64,000 nt of DNA. Source: Gymnopilus junonius (lineage: Eukaryota > Basidiomycota > Agaricomycetes > Agaricales > Galerinaceae). Made by a program: the position numbers and the translations under genes. Shown here one piece after another: positions 1 to 12,167 of this stretch. The notes beneath the pieces were generated by a model. The model was given only the letters and a program-made list of their open reading frames with translations. It was not told the DNA's origin and made no database searches. The number at the start of each line of letters is the position of its first letter. The stretch's first letter is position 1. The stretch spans positions 183,880 to 247,879 of the forward strand of contig JADNYJ010000048.1 of assembly GCA_015501075.1 (NCBI GenBank), written 5' to 3'.

Positions 1-514
1 TGCAGTCCACTTTCTCGTGCACTCGATACATGCGATATCATGTTTGAAGGAACTTGGCAAGAATATCCGCGTCCAGTTATGGTGTTAGAGGTTTGTTCCT
101 ATATTACTGTAGATTTATTCCTGGTCCCTAATAAAATGGAAAAGGACTGCAGAGAAGAAAACGGTGTCCATACTTGCGATAAGCGAAGAAGCCGATCGTA
201 CATAGCTGGCTATAAGCCCCATTTCAGTTTTGAAGAAGGTTTTGCTGAATTTGACGACCTCTGGCACCCAAATACTAGAGAAACCAAAGGCAACGTCGCC
301 CAGCGTGCCCGAAAAGTCCTGGAAATGATATTCGAGACAGCGACGGATGATACTTGTCAGTCTATTGGACCTTACAAGTTTTCCTTTCCTCATACTTTCG
401 TTGACAGTTATTACGATAACCTCCCATGAAGGATTCATACACGGATTCCTGACTGCGGCTGGAAGAAAAGTCTTCAAATTGCCGACAGGAGGTGACACTC
501 TTAATTCAGAATGA
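1..514 (+). CDS. Histidine phosphatase superfamily protein (phosphoglycerate mutase-like), 3' part
   Basis: The reading frame is open from base 1, so the N-terminus lies outside the window. It carries a PLSRALDTC block, then CREENGVHTCDKRRSRSY, then TSHEGFIHGFL near the C-terminus, the arrangement of fungal histidine-phosphatase (PGAM-like) proteins. The second conserved histidine is the H of TSHEG; the RHG motif with the phospho-accepting histidine would lie upstream of base 1. Two introns fit: 91-144 (keeps VLE-DCREENG in frame) and 356-407. The frame ends at TGA 512-514. Family members hydrolyse or transfer phosphate on small molecules or proteins; the substrate cannot be told from this fragment. 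Confidence 0.75.
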
Positions 515-1422
515 CGAACTAGAAACTAATGAGCGTTCTGTGTAGGAATTGTTCCGGTATTGGTGAAATCAACAGTTCATCGTTCATGTTGAGGTATCCT
601 CTTGTATTATTACAACTCGGATGATTGTCAATTTGCGTTCGTAAATTTGAACAAGTAAGCATAGCTTATAAACCGAGTGAATAAAATTTTATAAAAAAGG
701 GCAAATTAACTATACAATAGCAGACATACAGGGCCCTGACAGGGGATTGAACTTTCAAAGACAGCGTTAGAACAGAAATCCACAAGAAATTGCGCACGAT
801 GATGACTCCAACAATTTCTACTATTTTTACATGCTTGCTGAATGAACTACATATTTTTAGAAAGAGCGACTGCACAAACTGGGACCTGGGTGAGTATCAT
901 TCCACAACTTGAAGTTACCCATGGTAAGACAAGACACCTACTTATCGTTCGTTTTTCGTGCTGGGTACTCAAAGGACTAAGGCATAAATATTCGAAAACC
1001 TCTGTAGAGTTGTCGACACTAGGAACAAAGCCAGCATGGCACCCTATTTATAGTCTGCTTCGGCTTATAGAAATCATATACAACGCCAGGCCGTATCCAC
1101 AAAGGACCTTCAAAACGGAAAGCATGCAAATCCAAAAAGGGTTAAATTTATTCTTCCTTAAGATTCTCATTAGGTGGTAGCCCTTTGAAGTGTTTCCTAC
1201 CAACGCAAGGCCCCATTCCTAATAAAATATGACTTCGCAGTAGCCAAGGTATACACATGTAAAAGATAATCAATGATAATCAAGAAAACATGCCGAGTAT
1301 CAGGCACTGATGATCACAAGGGACCATTTGGGCGGTGATCCCAATGCGAGGAGTCATATTTTCAAGTACAAAGCCGATCATATGTAGGTGGGAAGTAACA
1401 CCTGCAGGATCGACTATAAAAC
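515..1422. other. Intergenic region, no supported gene
   Basis: I see no domain, credible start or consistent splicing here. The longest open frame (842-1180, +) has no recognisable motif and unfavourable composition. A TATA-like ctataaaa lies just before the ATG at 1423. Confidence 0.5.
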
Positions 1423-4400
1423 ATGGCCTCTGTGACTCGGAGTTACTTCAGTAAGCTCTATTCTTTCCATAATGCCAATATGTCTGACATCAATACACTT
1501 ATCAATGCTGCCCTCGAATGCGCAAGCAATAATATTCGAGACGGGTATGGTTATTCTGTCAGGAAACCCCATTCCCCGTTCCTCTAATGCAATTGTCAGG
1601 ACTTTACGAGTTGCTCAAGATGTACGTGAACATTGGGAACATTACTTTGCCACCCATGGCAGCAGTAAATTGGGAGCCGCGATTCTCACGCATCGCGCAA
1701 AGGATCAGATCAAAGAAATTTGGACACCGTCAGGAATAGAGGGATCTCAGGAATGGAAAGAGAGCATGGCAGAACTAGAGAACTTGGCAGATGCGACCCT
1801 CATCCAGGTTATTGTAAGCTTAGGACATCATATGCTCATACTTTCTTTTTTTTTTTTTTTTTTTTTGAGTCATTTTTATGCCTCTGGAGGGTGGGCCCTC
1901 GCCTTGGCCTTGTATCTACATGTAGTACTTAATTGCACAAATACCATGTGGTCCCACCGCCTTTTGCCCCTCTCCAGGCCATCATTGAGCTTTTGCACCT
2001 CCCGGAGCGCATACATCCCCATGCTAGAGGCCCGACTGTTCCACAGTCATTTGCAGCTCCTCTGATGTTTGTGAATCAGCACTAGTGGTCGATCGTTCAT
2101 TGCGAGTTTGCTTTTGTGTGGGTCTTCTGCTCGCGCACCCGACTGCTTGCACAGCAGGCATGATGAGTGTTGGGAGTTGATCTTCATGACCATTCATGTT
2201 AGTTTCTGTTGTCGCCTTGAGTTCTTGTATTCCATTGTCCAGCCTCATTGTGTGTCAGGTGATTTGAGGGTGTTGTTTTGGGTTTGGTGTTTTGGTGATG
2301 CTGGAGTATTGCTGTGTGCGCATGCTGCATCTTCAGTTTTAGCCTTCATTTGCTGTGCTTCTGTCAGTGTTTCATTGCAGGATGAGGGGGTCAAAGTCTT
2401 TGAGTCGTCATGTTTTGGCTAAGAATTTGAGGAGTGCCTTCGATTTATTCGGGTCCGCAAGTAGTGTAGAGAGTTTGGGTCTGTCATTTTTCAGTTCAGC
2501 TAGTAGTTCTTGATGCTGCTGTCAATATGCTCAGCATTCGAATATAACGTGTTCAACTGTCTCCCTGGCTCTGATGCCTCCTCATCGGTCTTGGCATTTT
2601 GGGCATTTGTTGATTCTGTGAAGGTAGTAGTTTAGAGGTATATGTCTGGTATGTACCTGGAAGAGTAGGCTGGATTGCACTCTGTTTAGTTTGTCTGTGT
2701 TCTTTCTGTACTTTGTGAATGGGAAGTCGGGGTCGATTTTGTTGAAGCAGGCTTTTCTTGGGGAGGCAGCCCATTTCTCCTTCCACATTTCCTTCAGTTC
2801 CTCATAGTAGGTCCTTTTCTCTGCTGCTGTACTGTTAGCCAAGGGTTTTTGCAGGAGTGCTGGGAGTTCCTCCTCATTGCTGCTGTCCCCGCTTGCTGTG
2901 TCCTTGGCCTGCTTATCTGCTTCTTCATTACCTTTGACATCTGTGTGTCCAGATATCCACTGCAGTCGAATTCGGCCTGGTATCTGCTTTGCCAAGTAGA
3001 TCATTTCCATCAGTAGTGTCTGCCCCGTCTTTGGTTTTGGGTACTTAGCTGATCTGATGACAGCTTGGTTATCGATGTAGATACTTATATTGTCTGATGT
3101 CACGGTCCTGGCTTCCCTGAGCAGCCACATTGATAGGATGCCACCTACCAGTTCTGCATCATATGTCGTGTGGGAGGTGGTGTTACTGAGGGTGAATCTG
3201 AGTGAGGCTACTGGTTTGTTGACATCGCTTCTGTAGAGGACTGCTGCTGCACCAATTTTACTGTTGTGTCCCGATCCATCGGTGAAGACTTTATAATGGC
3301 TGTGGTCATCTTGTTCGTTTGCCATAGACTCCTCTCTGCTTGCTGCGATTGTTGTTTTGAATGGGGGTCGATAGTTTGGGGTAGTCATTGCCGTTTTATC
3401 TTCTCATAAATTGTCGGGTTTATCACGAAGATGTGTAGCAGTTCATCAATTGGTGCTTTGTGTCTTCTTGGTGGTGATCAGCCTGCGCTGCGGATGACTT
3501 TGTATAGCAGGTGGGTCCTGGGGAGCATGGCCATGCATACTGTGGCCCTGTGACATATCTTTTGTAATGCTAGGTCAGTTGGCAGGAGTCCAGCATGTGC
3601 GTCAAGTAAGTCTGTTGGGGTTGACCGGGTGCCTCCTGTTATCGCCAGGGTGGCTATTCACTGGATTTTTGTTAGCTGTCGCAGTGCTTTTACTGAGCCT
3701 ATGTTGTGTCGGTAACCTATTGGTTTAGTTGGTGGGGTATACCAGATGTCGAGGCCATATGTCATCTTTGGGAGAACAGTTGCTATGAAGAGCTGTTTCA
3801 TTAGTTTTGTGCTTACCCCAGTCGTCGGCCTCGTGAGTCGGCAGAAGTTCAGTACCCATTTGGTTGCTTTTTCAGTGGCCTGTTGTAGATGTGTCGTCCA
3901 GCGAAGTTGGCTGTTGACGTACAAGCCTAGGTACTTGAAGCTTTTTACCTCTTCTATAAGTTGTCCGTCCAAATTGAGGCGAGGGTTCCCTAGTTCGTCA
4001 TCATTATTGTGGCTCCTTGTTACATGCATAACAACCGATTTGGTGATCTCGAACTTTGAGTTGTGTGTGTAGCTCCAGTCGAGTCCGCCATCGCATCTGT
4101 GCATGATATCTGACAGCTTGTCTGTTGTGTCGTCGAGGGTGTCACCTATTGCCAAGATTGCTACATCGTCCACGTATCCTATTGCATCCTCATTGTCCTC
4201 TCGGTCAACTAGTTCCAGTAGTCCTGCATTGTATATTATGTAGAGTATCATTGAGAGGGGGTCCCCTTGGCCAATGCCATTGTCGATGTCGATTAGCTCT
4301 GAGGTGAAGTCATCAAATCTCAGCCTGGTCTTCCTGTTTGTTAGTAAGTTCTGTATTAGCGTCACATATACTTCTGGTATCCCTCTACATTGTAGGTTGT

Positions 4401-4928
4401 GGATGAGTTGGTCGGTTACTGCATTCGGGAAGGTGCCTTGATGTCAAGGAACAGTATGGAGGTGACCTTACCTCTCCACCATGCTTCTTTGATCTTGCTG
4501 GCCAGGTAGTGAACTGCATCTGTCATTGTTCTTCCTGGTCTTCCCGAAGTGTGTGTTTGGGAGGAGGTTGTGCTGTTCGACTAGGTGACTAATTCCTTCT
4601 GCTGCTATTGCAGTCATGACTTTGGCGATGGTGTTGAGCAGCACTATTGGTCGGTAAGCTTTGGCAATTCCGTAGTTGGGTTTTCCGGGTTTTCTGAGTA
4701 CCACTGTTGTAAAGACTTTCCAGTCTTCATAGTAAACACCTAAGTTGAGGGTTGCCTGGAAGATAGGGGTCAGGTAGTCAATTAGTAGTGTTATTACCTT
4801 CTGTAGGATGATATTTGGATTTCATCTGGTCCACATGCTTTGTGCTCATACTTTCAGCTCACTTGTTCCAGGAATCCCATATAGATTCAGGCTCTTCTCC
4901 AGATTCGAGTACCGCTGAACCTTTCTGA
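1423..4928 (+). CDS. Small hypothetical protein gene carrying a LINE in an intron
   Basis: The start MASVTRSYFSKLY at 1423 leads through a short intron (about 1546-1600, gtatgg...ttgtcag) to an exon encoding EHYFATHGSSKLGAAILTHR and ending near 1817. A second intron begins there with gtaagc. This intron contains the whole LINE at 1846-4842, and its 3' splice site (ttgttccag, near 4871) follows the right target-site duplication. The last exon encodes about 19 residues and stops at TGA 4926-4928. Without the LINE the intron would be about 50 nt, normal for this genome. I do not recognise the family. The reading depends on splice choice, so treat boundaries as approximate. A 3-kb insert in such a short-intron gene may impair expression. 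Confidence 0.45.
1833..1845. repeat. LINE target-site duplication, left copy
   Basis: The 13-mer tgctcatactttc here is repeated exactly at 4843-4855 on the other side of the LINE. It directly abuts the poly(T) tract that represents the element's poly(A) tail. Confidence 0.9.
1846..4842 (-). mobile_element. 5'-truncated, decayed LINE (non-LTR retrotransposon) with RNase H
   Basis: Read on the minus strand the element begins inside a reverse transcriptase domain. The segment with YRPIVLLNTIAKV is at about 4600-4700, and GIGQGDPLS plus the YVDD catalytic box lie in 3658-4365. An RNase H domain follows at 2582-3388 (FTDGSG, DAELVGG, DNQAVI, SGHTDVKGNEEAD). A CPKC zinc-knuckle and a TVEHVIFEC-like tail come next. 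It ends in a poly(A) of about 21 nt, seen as poly(T) at 1846-1866. A 13-bp target-site duplication flanks it. Frameshifts break the polyprotein and the endonuclease is absent, so the copy is non-autonomous, as is usual for 5'-truncated LINE insertions. The clade is not assigned. Confidence 0.92.
4843..4855. repeat. LINE target-site duplication, right copy
   Basis: Exact 13-bp match to 1833-1845. The interrupted intron resumes immediately after it. Confidence 0.9.
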
Positions 4929-5177
4929 TGCACCTTTCCTTGGCAATAGCGCCGCTAGGCACTTTTCAGTTAAATTCTCGGGATTTGTCTACCTAAGTAA
5001 ATCATATCTGACTGTTTAAATATTCTTGGAATAAATAAATTCTGACCACATTAAACTTTCAAAACCCAAGAGGAGTGACCGGCGTCGGGCGACGTATTTA
5101 TTTGGTAGTAACGGACTTTGAAATATGTACCTTGGTCGTGGCGATTATGAGCACATAGCTCCACTTCAACAACCACC

Positions 5178-5764
5178 ATGTCGACTGATCAGGAGTCTTA
5201 CCCATTCTTCGTAAATCGCACAGAAATGACGGATACTAGTTTGCCTCTTGACATCAACAAAGGTTCTCCAGCCTATAAAGCCTACTTTTACCAGGTTCAC
5301 CAGCAAGCTATTCGCCGCCATCTCGACACCTTTTGTATCAAGTTGAGCGTTCTTCAAATTTAAGAATCCATATTGACTTGATAGATAGGTACCCAAGCTT
5401 GCATGTATGCGAATACTGGCTTTCATTATCTGAAGACGCAAAACCGGAAGTTGTGGAAACCATTTCTCGTGCCGTAAATTTCGACAATGATAGAGATCTT
5501 TCGGACAAAGAACAAGTGCATCGTGTAGCCAGTTTGGCTTCTGCTGTAGTAATTGTAATCCTATTTCTCCTAATGTTGTATGTCCTAGTCCCTGATGCTG
5601 ACTCGTTCTGATATTGGCAGATGGAACTGAGGAGGGGTAAGCGACGTGGGAAGACGACAGCAGGCAAGAAAACCAAGTTTCAGAAATCTTCTGGACATTG
5701 TCTTCTGCGCACGGCTTTAATAAATGCAGGAGATTGCAGCAAGGTCGATGATAGCTCTAGTTAA
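5178..5764 (+). CDS. Hypothetical protein (family also present as a relic near 11.9 kb)
   Basis: ATG at 5178 opens MSTDQESYPFFVNRTEM. The first exon runs to about 5331 with FYQVHQQAIRRHLDTF. After a short intron a second exon encodes CEYWLSLSEDAKPE and ISRAVNFDNDRDLSDKEQ. A second intron (about 5548-5620) leads to a short basic exon (MELRRGKRRGKTTAGKK) ending at TAA 5762-5764. I do not recognise the family. The motifs FYxVxxxAIRxHLDxF and VNFxxDxxLSDxEx recur on the minus strand at 11829-12000, which supports this being a real, duplicated gene. No signal peptide or membrane segment is visible. Confidence 0.45.
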
Positions 5765-6154
5765 TATGATCATCGTGGCTGGTTCCAAACAGTCGGGCCT
5801 CAATTCAGGAAGTTCTCCAGTAGTGCTCTTTTACGCAGACTCTACTGAATACAATCGTAAATCTTATTTTGGCCAAGAGTTCAAATAGAGTGTCGAAAGA
5901 GGCGCCAGTACTAAGTCATGGATAAACGCCCACTCCATGTGCAGATCAAGGGAACTTATCCATGTGGAAAGTACTTGAATAAAGAATCCAGAAGGAAAGG
6001 ATATGTGATCTACTGGAAGCAAGAGAGAAATTGACGATCGATGGATACCGTAACTACAATAGTCCTTCCTTAGAACATCTGTAGACACGTCTGATGAAAT
6101 AGGGACGAATATGCATACGTGGTTTGAGTGTCTCTTTCCCATCCATTCTGCAAT

Positions 6155-8459
6155 CTATTGCAAGGTGCTCTTCAGAGCAGAATCAACAATTTCACCCATA
6201 GCAATTACTGCTTCTTCTTCTAAGTTCCGCCCCACAACCTGAACTGCGATCGGTGCGCCTTTGAAATGTTCCGGATCATCTGCAAAACGTAAAGGATTCG
6301 ATCAGCTGGTAAATATGTTAAATGTTGCGGTTGGACTTACAGAGCTCGTAGTTAGCTTTGTCTGAATCATTGAAAAAAGTGTGCGGAGGCTTCTTGAGAT
6401 CCAACACCGGGTCGACGGACAGGCCTGTTGGAAGCACAAGAGCAGTATAGTCGAGTGCATTCCAAACCATGCTATAAACTGGAGGTCTATAGATGTTCAG
6501 TAAGAAATGCGTAAAAACTAGAGTAGACCTAATAACGTTCCTATTCCCTCCATGAGGAGGTGCGGTGCAATGAGCGGCAGGAGCAATTATCGCATCTACA
6601 GGTCGTCCAGTTCCTGTCAATTTTATACTCGCATTCCAATGTTCTAGGTACTCCTCTCGCAAGTCACGTCTCTTCTTCTGCACTTGCCACGCATCATATG
6701 CGGACATACCTGGAGGCATTGCTCGATGCCCTGGAATACCGGTAACAACACGATCCACGTCGCCATCAACAGGGTACATTTCAGCGATTAAAGGCTCTCC
6801 GAAGGAGACAGCGCCATTTGGAAGTCCTCTGCGCCTCCAGCAGTAAAGACGGTCCACTAAACGTTCGAGTGAGCAGAGTACGGAACTTGCAAATGAACAA
6901 CTTACCAGTGCTCTATTAAGCTCGCCGTGCTTCAGAGGTTTCCAGTCGATAACTAGACGTTACGTGATCAAGACTTTGAAAGTGAGATCCCGAGAGTATC
7001 ATACTTGCCTTGATGACCTGCAGCAAGCAATGCCCTCTTCGTTTCTTGTAAGGCTCTGATAATTGGCGGGTGAGGGAGCACAACTTCATCATCCCACATT
7101 ACGCCAAAGCAAAGCTGTTTGCCTTCTCCATGATCTGCCAAAAGGTATTCTTCCTCATTCCAGGGTTTCCTCACCACCAATGGATCTTTCAGCCAAGGTT
7201 TTTGGCTGACCACGCCTTTAATAAAGCCTTTGATGCCCCCGAGGCTGTGGGATATAGGTCCCAGGACGGACAAAACAGAATCTTGGCCTTCCAACGTATT
7301 CACACAGCCTGCATATGGTACACGTCCCTGTGATGGTCGGAGACCATACAAGCCGTTAAATGCTGCAGGTACGCGAACGGATCTAGGGAACAAGGCTTAT
7401 ATAAAGGAGCAAGAATGGACGTCAGATTACTTGCCCTGCAATATCAGACCCAACACCTACAATAAATTAACGCTAAGTCTCAGAGGGCCTGGACGACTAA
7501 TGTACAAAAAGCTTTACCTAGAGGACTACCCCTAAGTGCTGCAAAAGTTTGAGAATATTGATGCAAGATATGATGAATGAGGTGGTACCTATGAGTGCCC
7601 CTTCCCCACCAGAGGAGCCTCCGGTCGTGAGGGAGCGATTGTATGGATTGAGGCTGCGGCGAAATATATGGTTGTACGTCTCGCCCCACTAGATAATAGC
7701 CTTTTAGAATATATAGGAGGTAGGAATGCTTCACAGTCGTACCATGAGGGTCTGAGGAACATTAGTTTTGACATATGGAATAGCACCGCAAGATTCCAGG
7801 ACGTCAACAAGAGCCGCATTCTTCTCAGCATATCGACCAATGTAGGAAACGTAACCTTTAGCGAAGGGGTGAACCAGAAATGTACCGCGTTTTGGGAGTA
7901 AATGATATCACACCTATGGTCGACTCCACGCCTTTGATACTGACTTGGTCTTTAAACGATATAGGCAGGCCTATCGCCGACCATAAGCGAAGGGTTTAAT
8001 AGAAAATTAGGATGTAATTACCATGTAGGGAACCAACAACCTTTCCCGTCGTCTTGAGGTACTCGTCCAATTCAGCGGCGCGTTTCAAAGCGCGATCAAT
8101 GAAGATTTCAGTTAGGCAATTGACCTAAAGGTTTCAAACGAAGCATGAGCTTGGAATTCCGATCAGAAAACTTGTAGTTGTCGTACTAGTTGATGAGCAA
8201 TGACGGCCCTCTTCGCAAACGCAGTAGTGACTTCCACTGCAGACCAAACTCCCTTTGATAGCTTCTCCAGAAGCCCAGTCACTTCAGTATTCGTGATCCA
8301 GATCTCTCTTGCGGTGAGCAAGCCACAGTTCTCAGGAAAATCCATAACATTGAGAGTGTCTTTCGGTGGAAGGTTCTGGAGGATCCAATCATTGGGTACG
8401 ACCGCTTCCTGGAGTGCTCTCTTCTCAGTGGCAAGTACCGTCCAATCTTTTGCCGCCAT
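6155..8459 (-). CDS. Amidase (amidase-signature family, fungal acetamidase/FAAH-like)
   Basis: The protein begins MAAKDWTVLATEKR at 8459 and ends near DSALKSTLQ with a stop at 6155-6157. The catalytic triad of the amidase-signature family is visible: the lysine in LPISFKDQ, the cis-serine and the serine nucleophile region in TTGGSSGGEGALI and GVGSDIAGS, followed by RVPAAFNGLYGLRPS. The C-terminal part (APAAHCTAPPHGG, FKGAPIAVQVVGR) also matches. Such enzymes hydrolyse small or fatty amides to acid plus ammonia or amine, usually in the cytosol. At least seven short introns are needed. One, after GSDIAG near 7430, uses a GC donor (gcaagt). The gene appears intact, and no neighbour suggests a specific substrate. 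Confidence 0.88.
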
Positions 8460-9178
8460 ATCAGGGTGTCCAAATCAGGGTGTCCAACGGTCGACAGATC
8501 AGAGCCTTTTGAAGATCGATGGGTATGAGTGCGATCAAGTTCAGGTAGTATACACACACGATCAGGGAAATTAATACGTCTTCACCCTATCAAATGAGCC
8601 AAGAAGAAACTGTGGGAGTATAAAGACACCTAGACGTCGAAATTTGGTATAATAAGAATTCAGCGAAGCATCCGACTCGGCGACAGAGAGCTTGGCCGAT
8701 GTTGCTCGTCAGCAAAGTATTCTCTCCATGAGCACGAGGCATGTTGATCGAGGGCCGGGGTCCAAGGGTGAACGTTCCCAGCCAACACTGTTGCATAATA
8801 AAGATAGAGGGAAAAGGCCACGAATATCAGTCCTTACAGAGCCGAAGAGACAGGCAACGGTTCAGGTCCAGGTTTATTTGTTTCGAAAAGCGTGCTCTCG
8901 CCGATTCCCCAACTGTCGATATACCGATTTATCGAGTTTAGAAGCAGCAGAATAGCAGATGTACTGGATAAAGGGTACATCAATAATTAAGATAAATTTA
9001 TATTTCCAGAAGATGACTCACTTGAGACGGGGAAAAACTCGATAAATGAATGGCTAGAAAGTAAAATTGGAGAATAATTCCCGAGTTGCTATTGGATAAA
9101 CAAAGCTACGTAATCAATGATCAACATCCGAGAAACTCCGCTGCCCCCAGCTCACCGTTTCCAACGACGACGAGCGCA
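8460..9178. other. Intergenic region between divergent amidase and nuo51 genes
   Basis: This is the shared upstream region of two head-to-head genes. No supported coding signal is seen. A short direct repetition (tcagggtgtccaa) occurs at about 8461-8485. Confidence 0.5.
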
Positions 9179-10996
9179 ATGTTCAAGGCGTCCTCGTCGT
9201 CTCAGACGTTACTGAGGGCAAGTGCCCTCTCAGCTAGTAAGTCATCTGCTTCTCTATTGCTTCTTATGTTCATGTGCTTCTCAGGAATACCACGTCCATA
9301 TCGCGCAAAACTTGTAGCTCGTTCGCTCGCCACCGTCGCTGACCCACCAGTCCGAAGGTATGGCGGTCTGAAAGATCAGGACCGTATTTTCACAAACGCC
9401 TACTGCCGACATGATCATGGCATCAAGGGAGCTATGGTGAGTAGCCCATCTGGGTGGGTGGGATGATTTACCGACGAAAACTTCAGTCTCGGGGCGACTG
9501 GCATCGTACAAAAGACATTTTGTTGAAGGGAGACAACTGGATTATTCAGTCTATCAAGGACTCTGGTCTGCGTGGACGAGGAGGCGCTGGTTTCCCCAGT
9601 GGTCTGAAGTGGAGTTTTATGAACAAGCCTGGATGGGAGAAAGACCCTCGGTGAGCTTTTCAAGCATCGATTGTCTTGTTTTCATCTTCTTATACTACGT
9701 CCTAAAGACCGCGTTACCTTGTCGTCAACGCCGATGAAGGCGAGCCCGGCACCTGCAAAGACCGCGAAATTCTGCGTGGTGACCCTCACAAGCTTATCGA
9801 AGGCTGCCTCGTCGCAGGGCGTGCGATGAACGCAACAGCAGCGTACATCTACATCCGTGGTGAATTCTACCAAGAAGCCTCACACGTCCAACAAGCCATC
9901 AACGAAGCGTACAAAGCCGGCTTCCTTGGCAAAGACGCTTGTGGCTCAGGGTACTCTTTCGACGTGTACGTCCACCGGGGTGCTGGAGCGTACATCTGTG
10001 GCGAGGAGACTGCGCTGATTGAGAGTATTGAGGGCAAGCAAGGGAAGCCGAGATTGAAGCCGCCTTTCCCGGCTGATGTGGGTCTGTTTGGGTGCCCTAC
10101 GACTGTGGCGAATGTGGAGACTGTTGCTGTTGCTCCCACAATTTGCAGGCGCGGTTCAAAGTGGTTCGCAAGTTTCGGGCGGGAGAGGAATCAGGGCACG
10201 AAGCTGTTCTGTATCAGTGGCCACGTCAACAACCCTTGCGTTGTCGAGGAGGAGATGAGTATTCCTCTCAAGGACCTCGTCGAGAAGCACTGCGGTGGCG
10301 TCATCGGTGGATGGGATAACTTGCTTGGGATTGTCCCCGGAGGCTCATCTGTTCCCATCTTGCCTATAAACAAATGTGCTGAAGTTCTGTAAGTTCAACT
10401 TGCTCATCTATCCTACATTCCATTGACTCATTCGTCTGCTCAGTATGGACTTTGACTCTCTCAAAGATGCGCAATCTGGTCTCGGAACAGGCGCTGTTAT
10501 CGTCATGAACAAGAGCACAGACGTTGTCAAGGCCATTGCTCGTTTCTCTCACTTCTACAAGCACGAATCATGCGGTCAATGCACACCCTGTCGTGAGGGT
10601 ACCACTTGGATGATGAACATGATGGACCGGATGGTGGAGGGTCGTGGTCACGTGAGGGAGATTGACATGCTTCTCGAGTTAACGTAGGCCTTTTCTTTGC
10701 TTTGCCCCGTTCAAACCCTTCTGAGCTGACGTTGGCTATCTAGAAAACAAGTTGAAGGCCGCACGATCTGCGCTCTGGGCGACGCTGCCGCCTGGCCCAT
10801 CCAGGGTCTCATGCGCCACTTCCGTCCTGAAGTGGAGCGCCGCATCGCCGAGTTCCGCGCGGCCAACGGCGCTGTTGGCTTCGGTGGACTGTTGAAGAAG
10901 GACGCGGATGATACGCTCGCACTGCCCGATAATCTTGGGCTGAGGTTACCCGAGGCTGAGGCCGCATCTCCTGCTCTTGAGCAACCGCGTGCCTAA
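9179..10996 (+). CDS. nuo51: NADH:ubiquinone oxidoreductase 51 kDa subunit (complex I flavoprotein 1)
   Basis: This is the FMN- and NADH-binding subunit of mitochondrial complex I, which also carries iron-sulfur cluster N3. The start [15 protein letters not shown] at 9179 gives a Ser/Arg-rich mitochondrial presequence. Recognisable blocks follow in order: [16 protein letters not shown] (FMN/NADH site), [31 protein letters not shown], and the cluster-binding [12 protein letters not shown] with a fourth cysteine in the [14 protein letters not shown] block. Introns lie near 9237-9285, 9436-9485, 9650-9708, 10391-10442 and 10687-10742. The end is TAA 10994-10996. Length and motifs are those of a normal housekeeping gene, and no defects are seen. 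Confidence 0.97.
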
Positions 10997-11828
10997 GCGC
11001 AAAAGGGAGTATTTTCCTTACATTTGGCTCTGTGATGAGCCACGGAGATAGAGCTGCGTTTCTATGTCTTATTTGAGTAATAATAGACTGATATGAACTT
11101 TCGACCTGCGTGATATCCGGTTTTAATTACATCCCTTCTTTGACAGTGCGGTGGCCTTTATCGCCTCCCTTAGTCGGAGACGAGTTAGGTTCGTAGCTCC
11201 ATGTTTCCTCTTCAATGTTGCTCAAAGCTAATTATCTTCGCAGATATCCACTCGCCTTTCCAGTAGCGTTTAGAGCCAGTAAGTCGAAGCGTCCTGAGTT
11301 GTCCAATGTGGTTGCTTTCTTTGTTGGCTTGCTGGAAGAGCCACAGGTGTTTTTACAACTGCCCCCCTCGCCTAGTGACTTTTATCTGAATCATGATCCT
11401 ATCGCTTCCGTTCAATGGAGGCTCAGTGGCACGTCTAAGATAGTTGAAGGTTCCCTTATCCAACATAGGTTTAATCAAGAATTTTCATGTGCCAGTATAT
11501 AATACATATCGCGAACTCACTCAAGCTACTAAATTCGAGGATATAGGTGCCTATTCATGATCATGGACGTTGATACAGCAGAGCAGCTCCAGCTCCTCTT
11601 CATGAGCTTTAGGATACTCACCAGGGCAACATTTACAACTCTTTCGATTCCTCTACGTTTTCCAAAGCTTCACACAGGAGAGAATTTCCAGAAGATTTCT
11701 TGACTTGCGGCCTTTTGCTTCCTGTGTTCTTCGGTCGGCTATTCCGTACCAACTCAGTCTGACGATGTTAGAATGAAACTTTTGTCAGGGATAAATGTGT
11801 GAATACGAATTTGGGCTTTACATACAAG
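10997..11828. other. Intergenic region, nothing recognised
   Basis: The 3' flank of nuo51 is followed by AT-rich sequence. An open frame at 11215-11502 (+) has no motif I recognise. Confidence 0.45.
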
Positions 11829-12159
11829 GCCAATGGCAGAGGCCATGCTGGCCGTTCCATGTAACTCTTCTTCGTCTGAGAGGTTCATGTCAGGGTTAAA
11901 ATTCACTATGCGTGCAATAGTTGCCGCCTAACTGGGTGACAAAAATTGTCAAGGTGTGCGCGAATGGCGTGCCGGTACACCTCGTAAAAGTTTACTCCTC
12001 AGAATTCTTACCTTCGACAAATCCGGGTTGGGCCAGTATCCGTTGGGCGGATGGAATCCTAAGAACAAGGACCCTTGTTGGTCGCAGTGGTGCTTCTTGT
12101 CCTCCAATCTCCGCTGCGCACACAGCATCAATTTCAAAGTCAACAACGCATCCGGCTAG
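11829..12159 (-). pseudogene. Decayed relative of the hypothetical gene at 5178
   Basis: On the minus strand two exon-like pieces resemble the 5178 gene. VYRHAIRAHLDNF at about 11950-11990 matches QVHQQAIRRHLDTF, and RIVNFNPDMNLSDEEELHG at about 11829-11915 matches RAVNFDNDRDLSDKEQ. Between and upstream the frames are broken by stops. A further exon-like piece (DFEIDAVCAAEIGGQEAP, about 12020-12150) abuts the hAT-like insertion. No complete gene can be assembled, so I call it a relic. The alternative is an unrecognised spliced gene with a few errors. Confidence 0.4.
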
Positions 12160-12167
12160 AGAATGAT
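12160..12167. repeat. Target-site duplication (8 bp) of hAT-like MITE, left
   Basis: The 8-mer agaatgat here is repeated exactly at 12927-12934. Confidence 0.75.

Noticed and set aside
842..1180. Open frame of 112 codons on the plus strand
   Set aside because: No motif, no plausible splice partners, composition unlike neighbouring genes.
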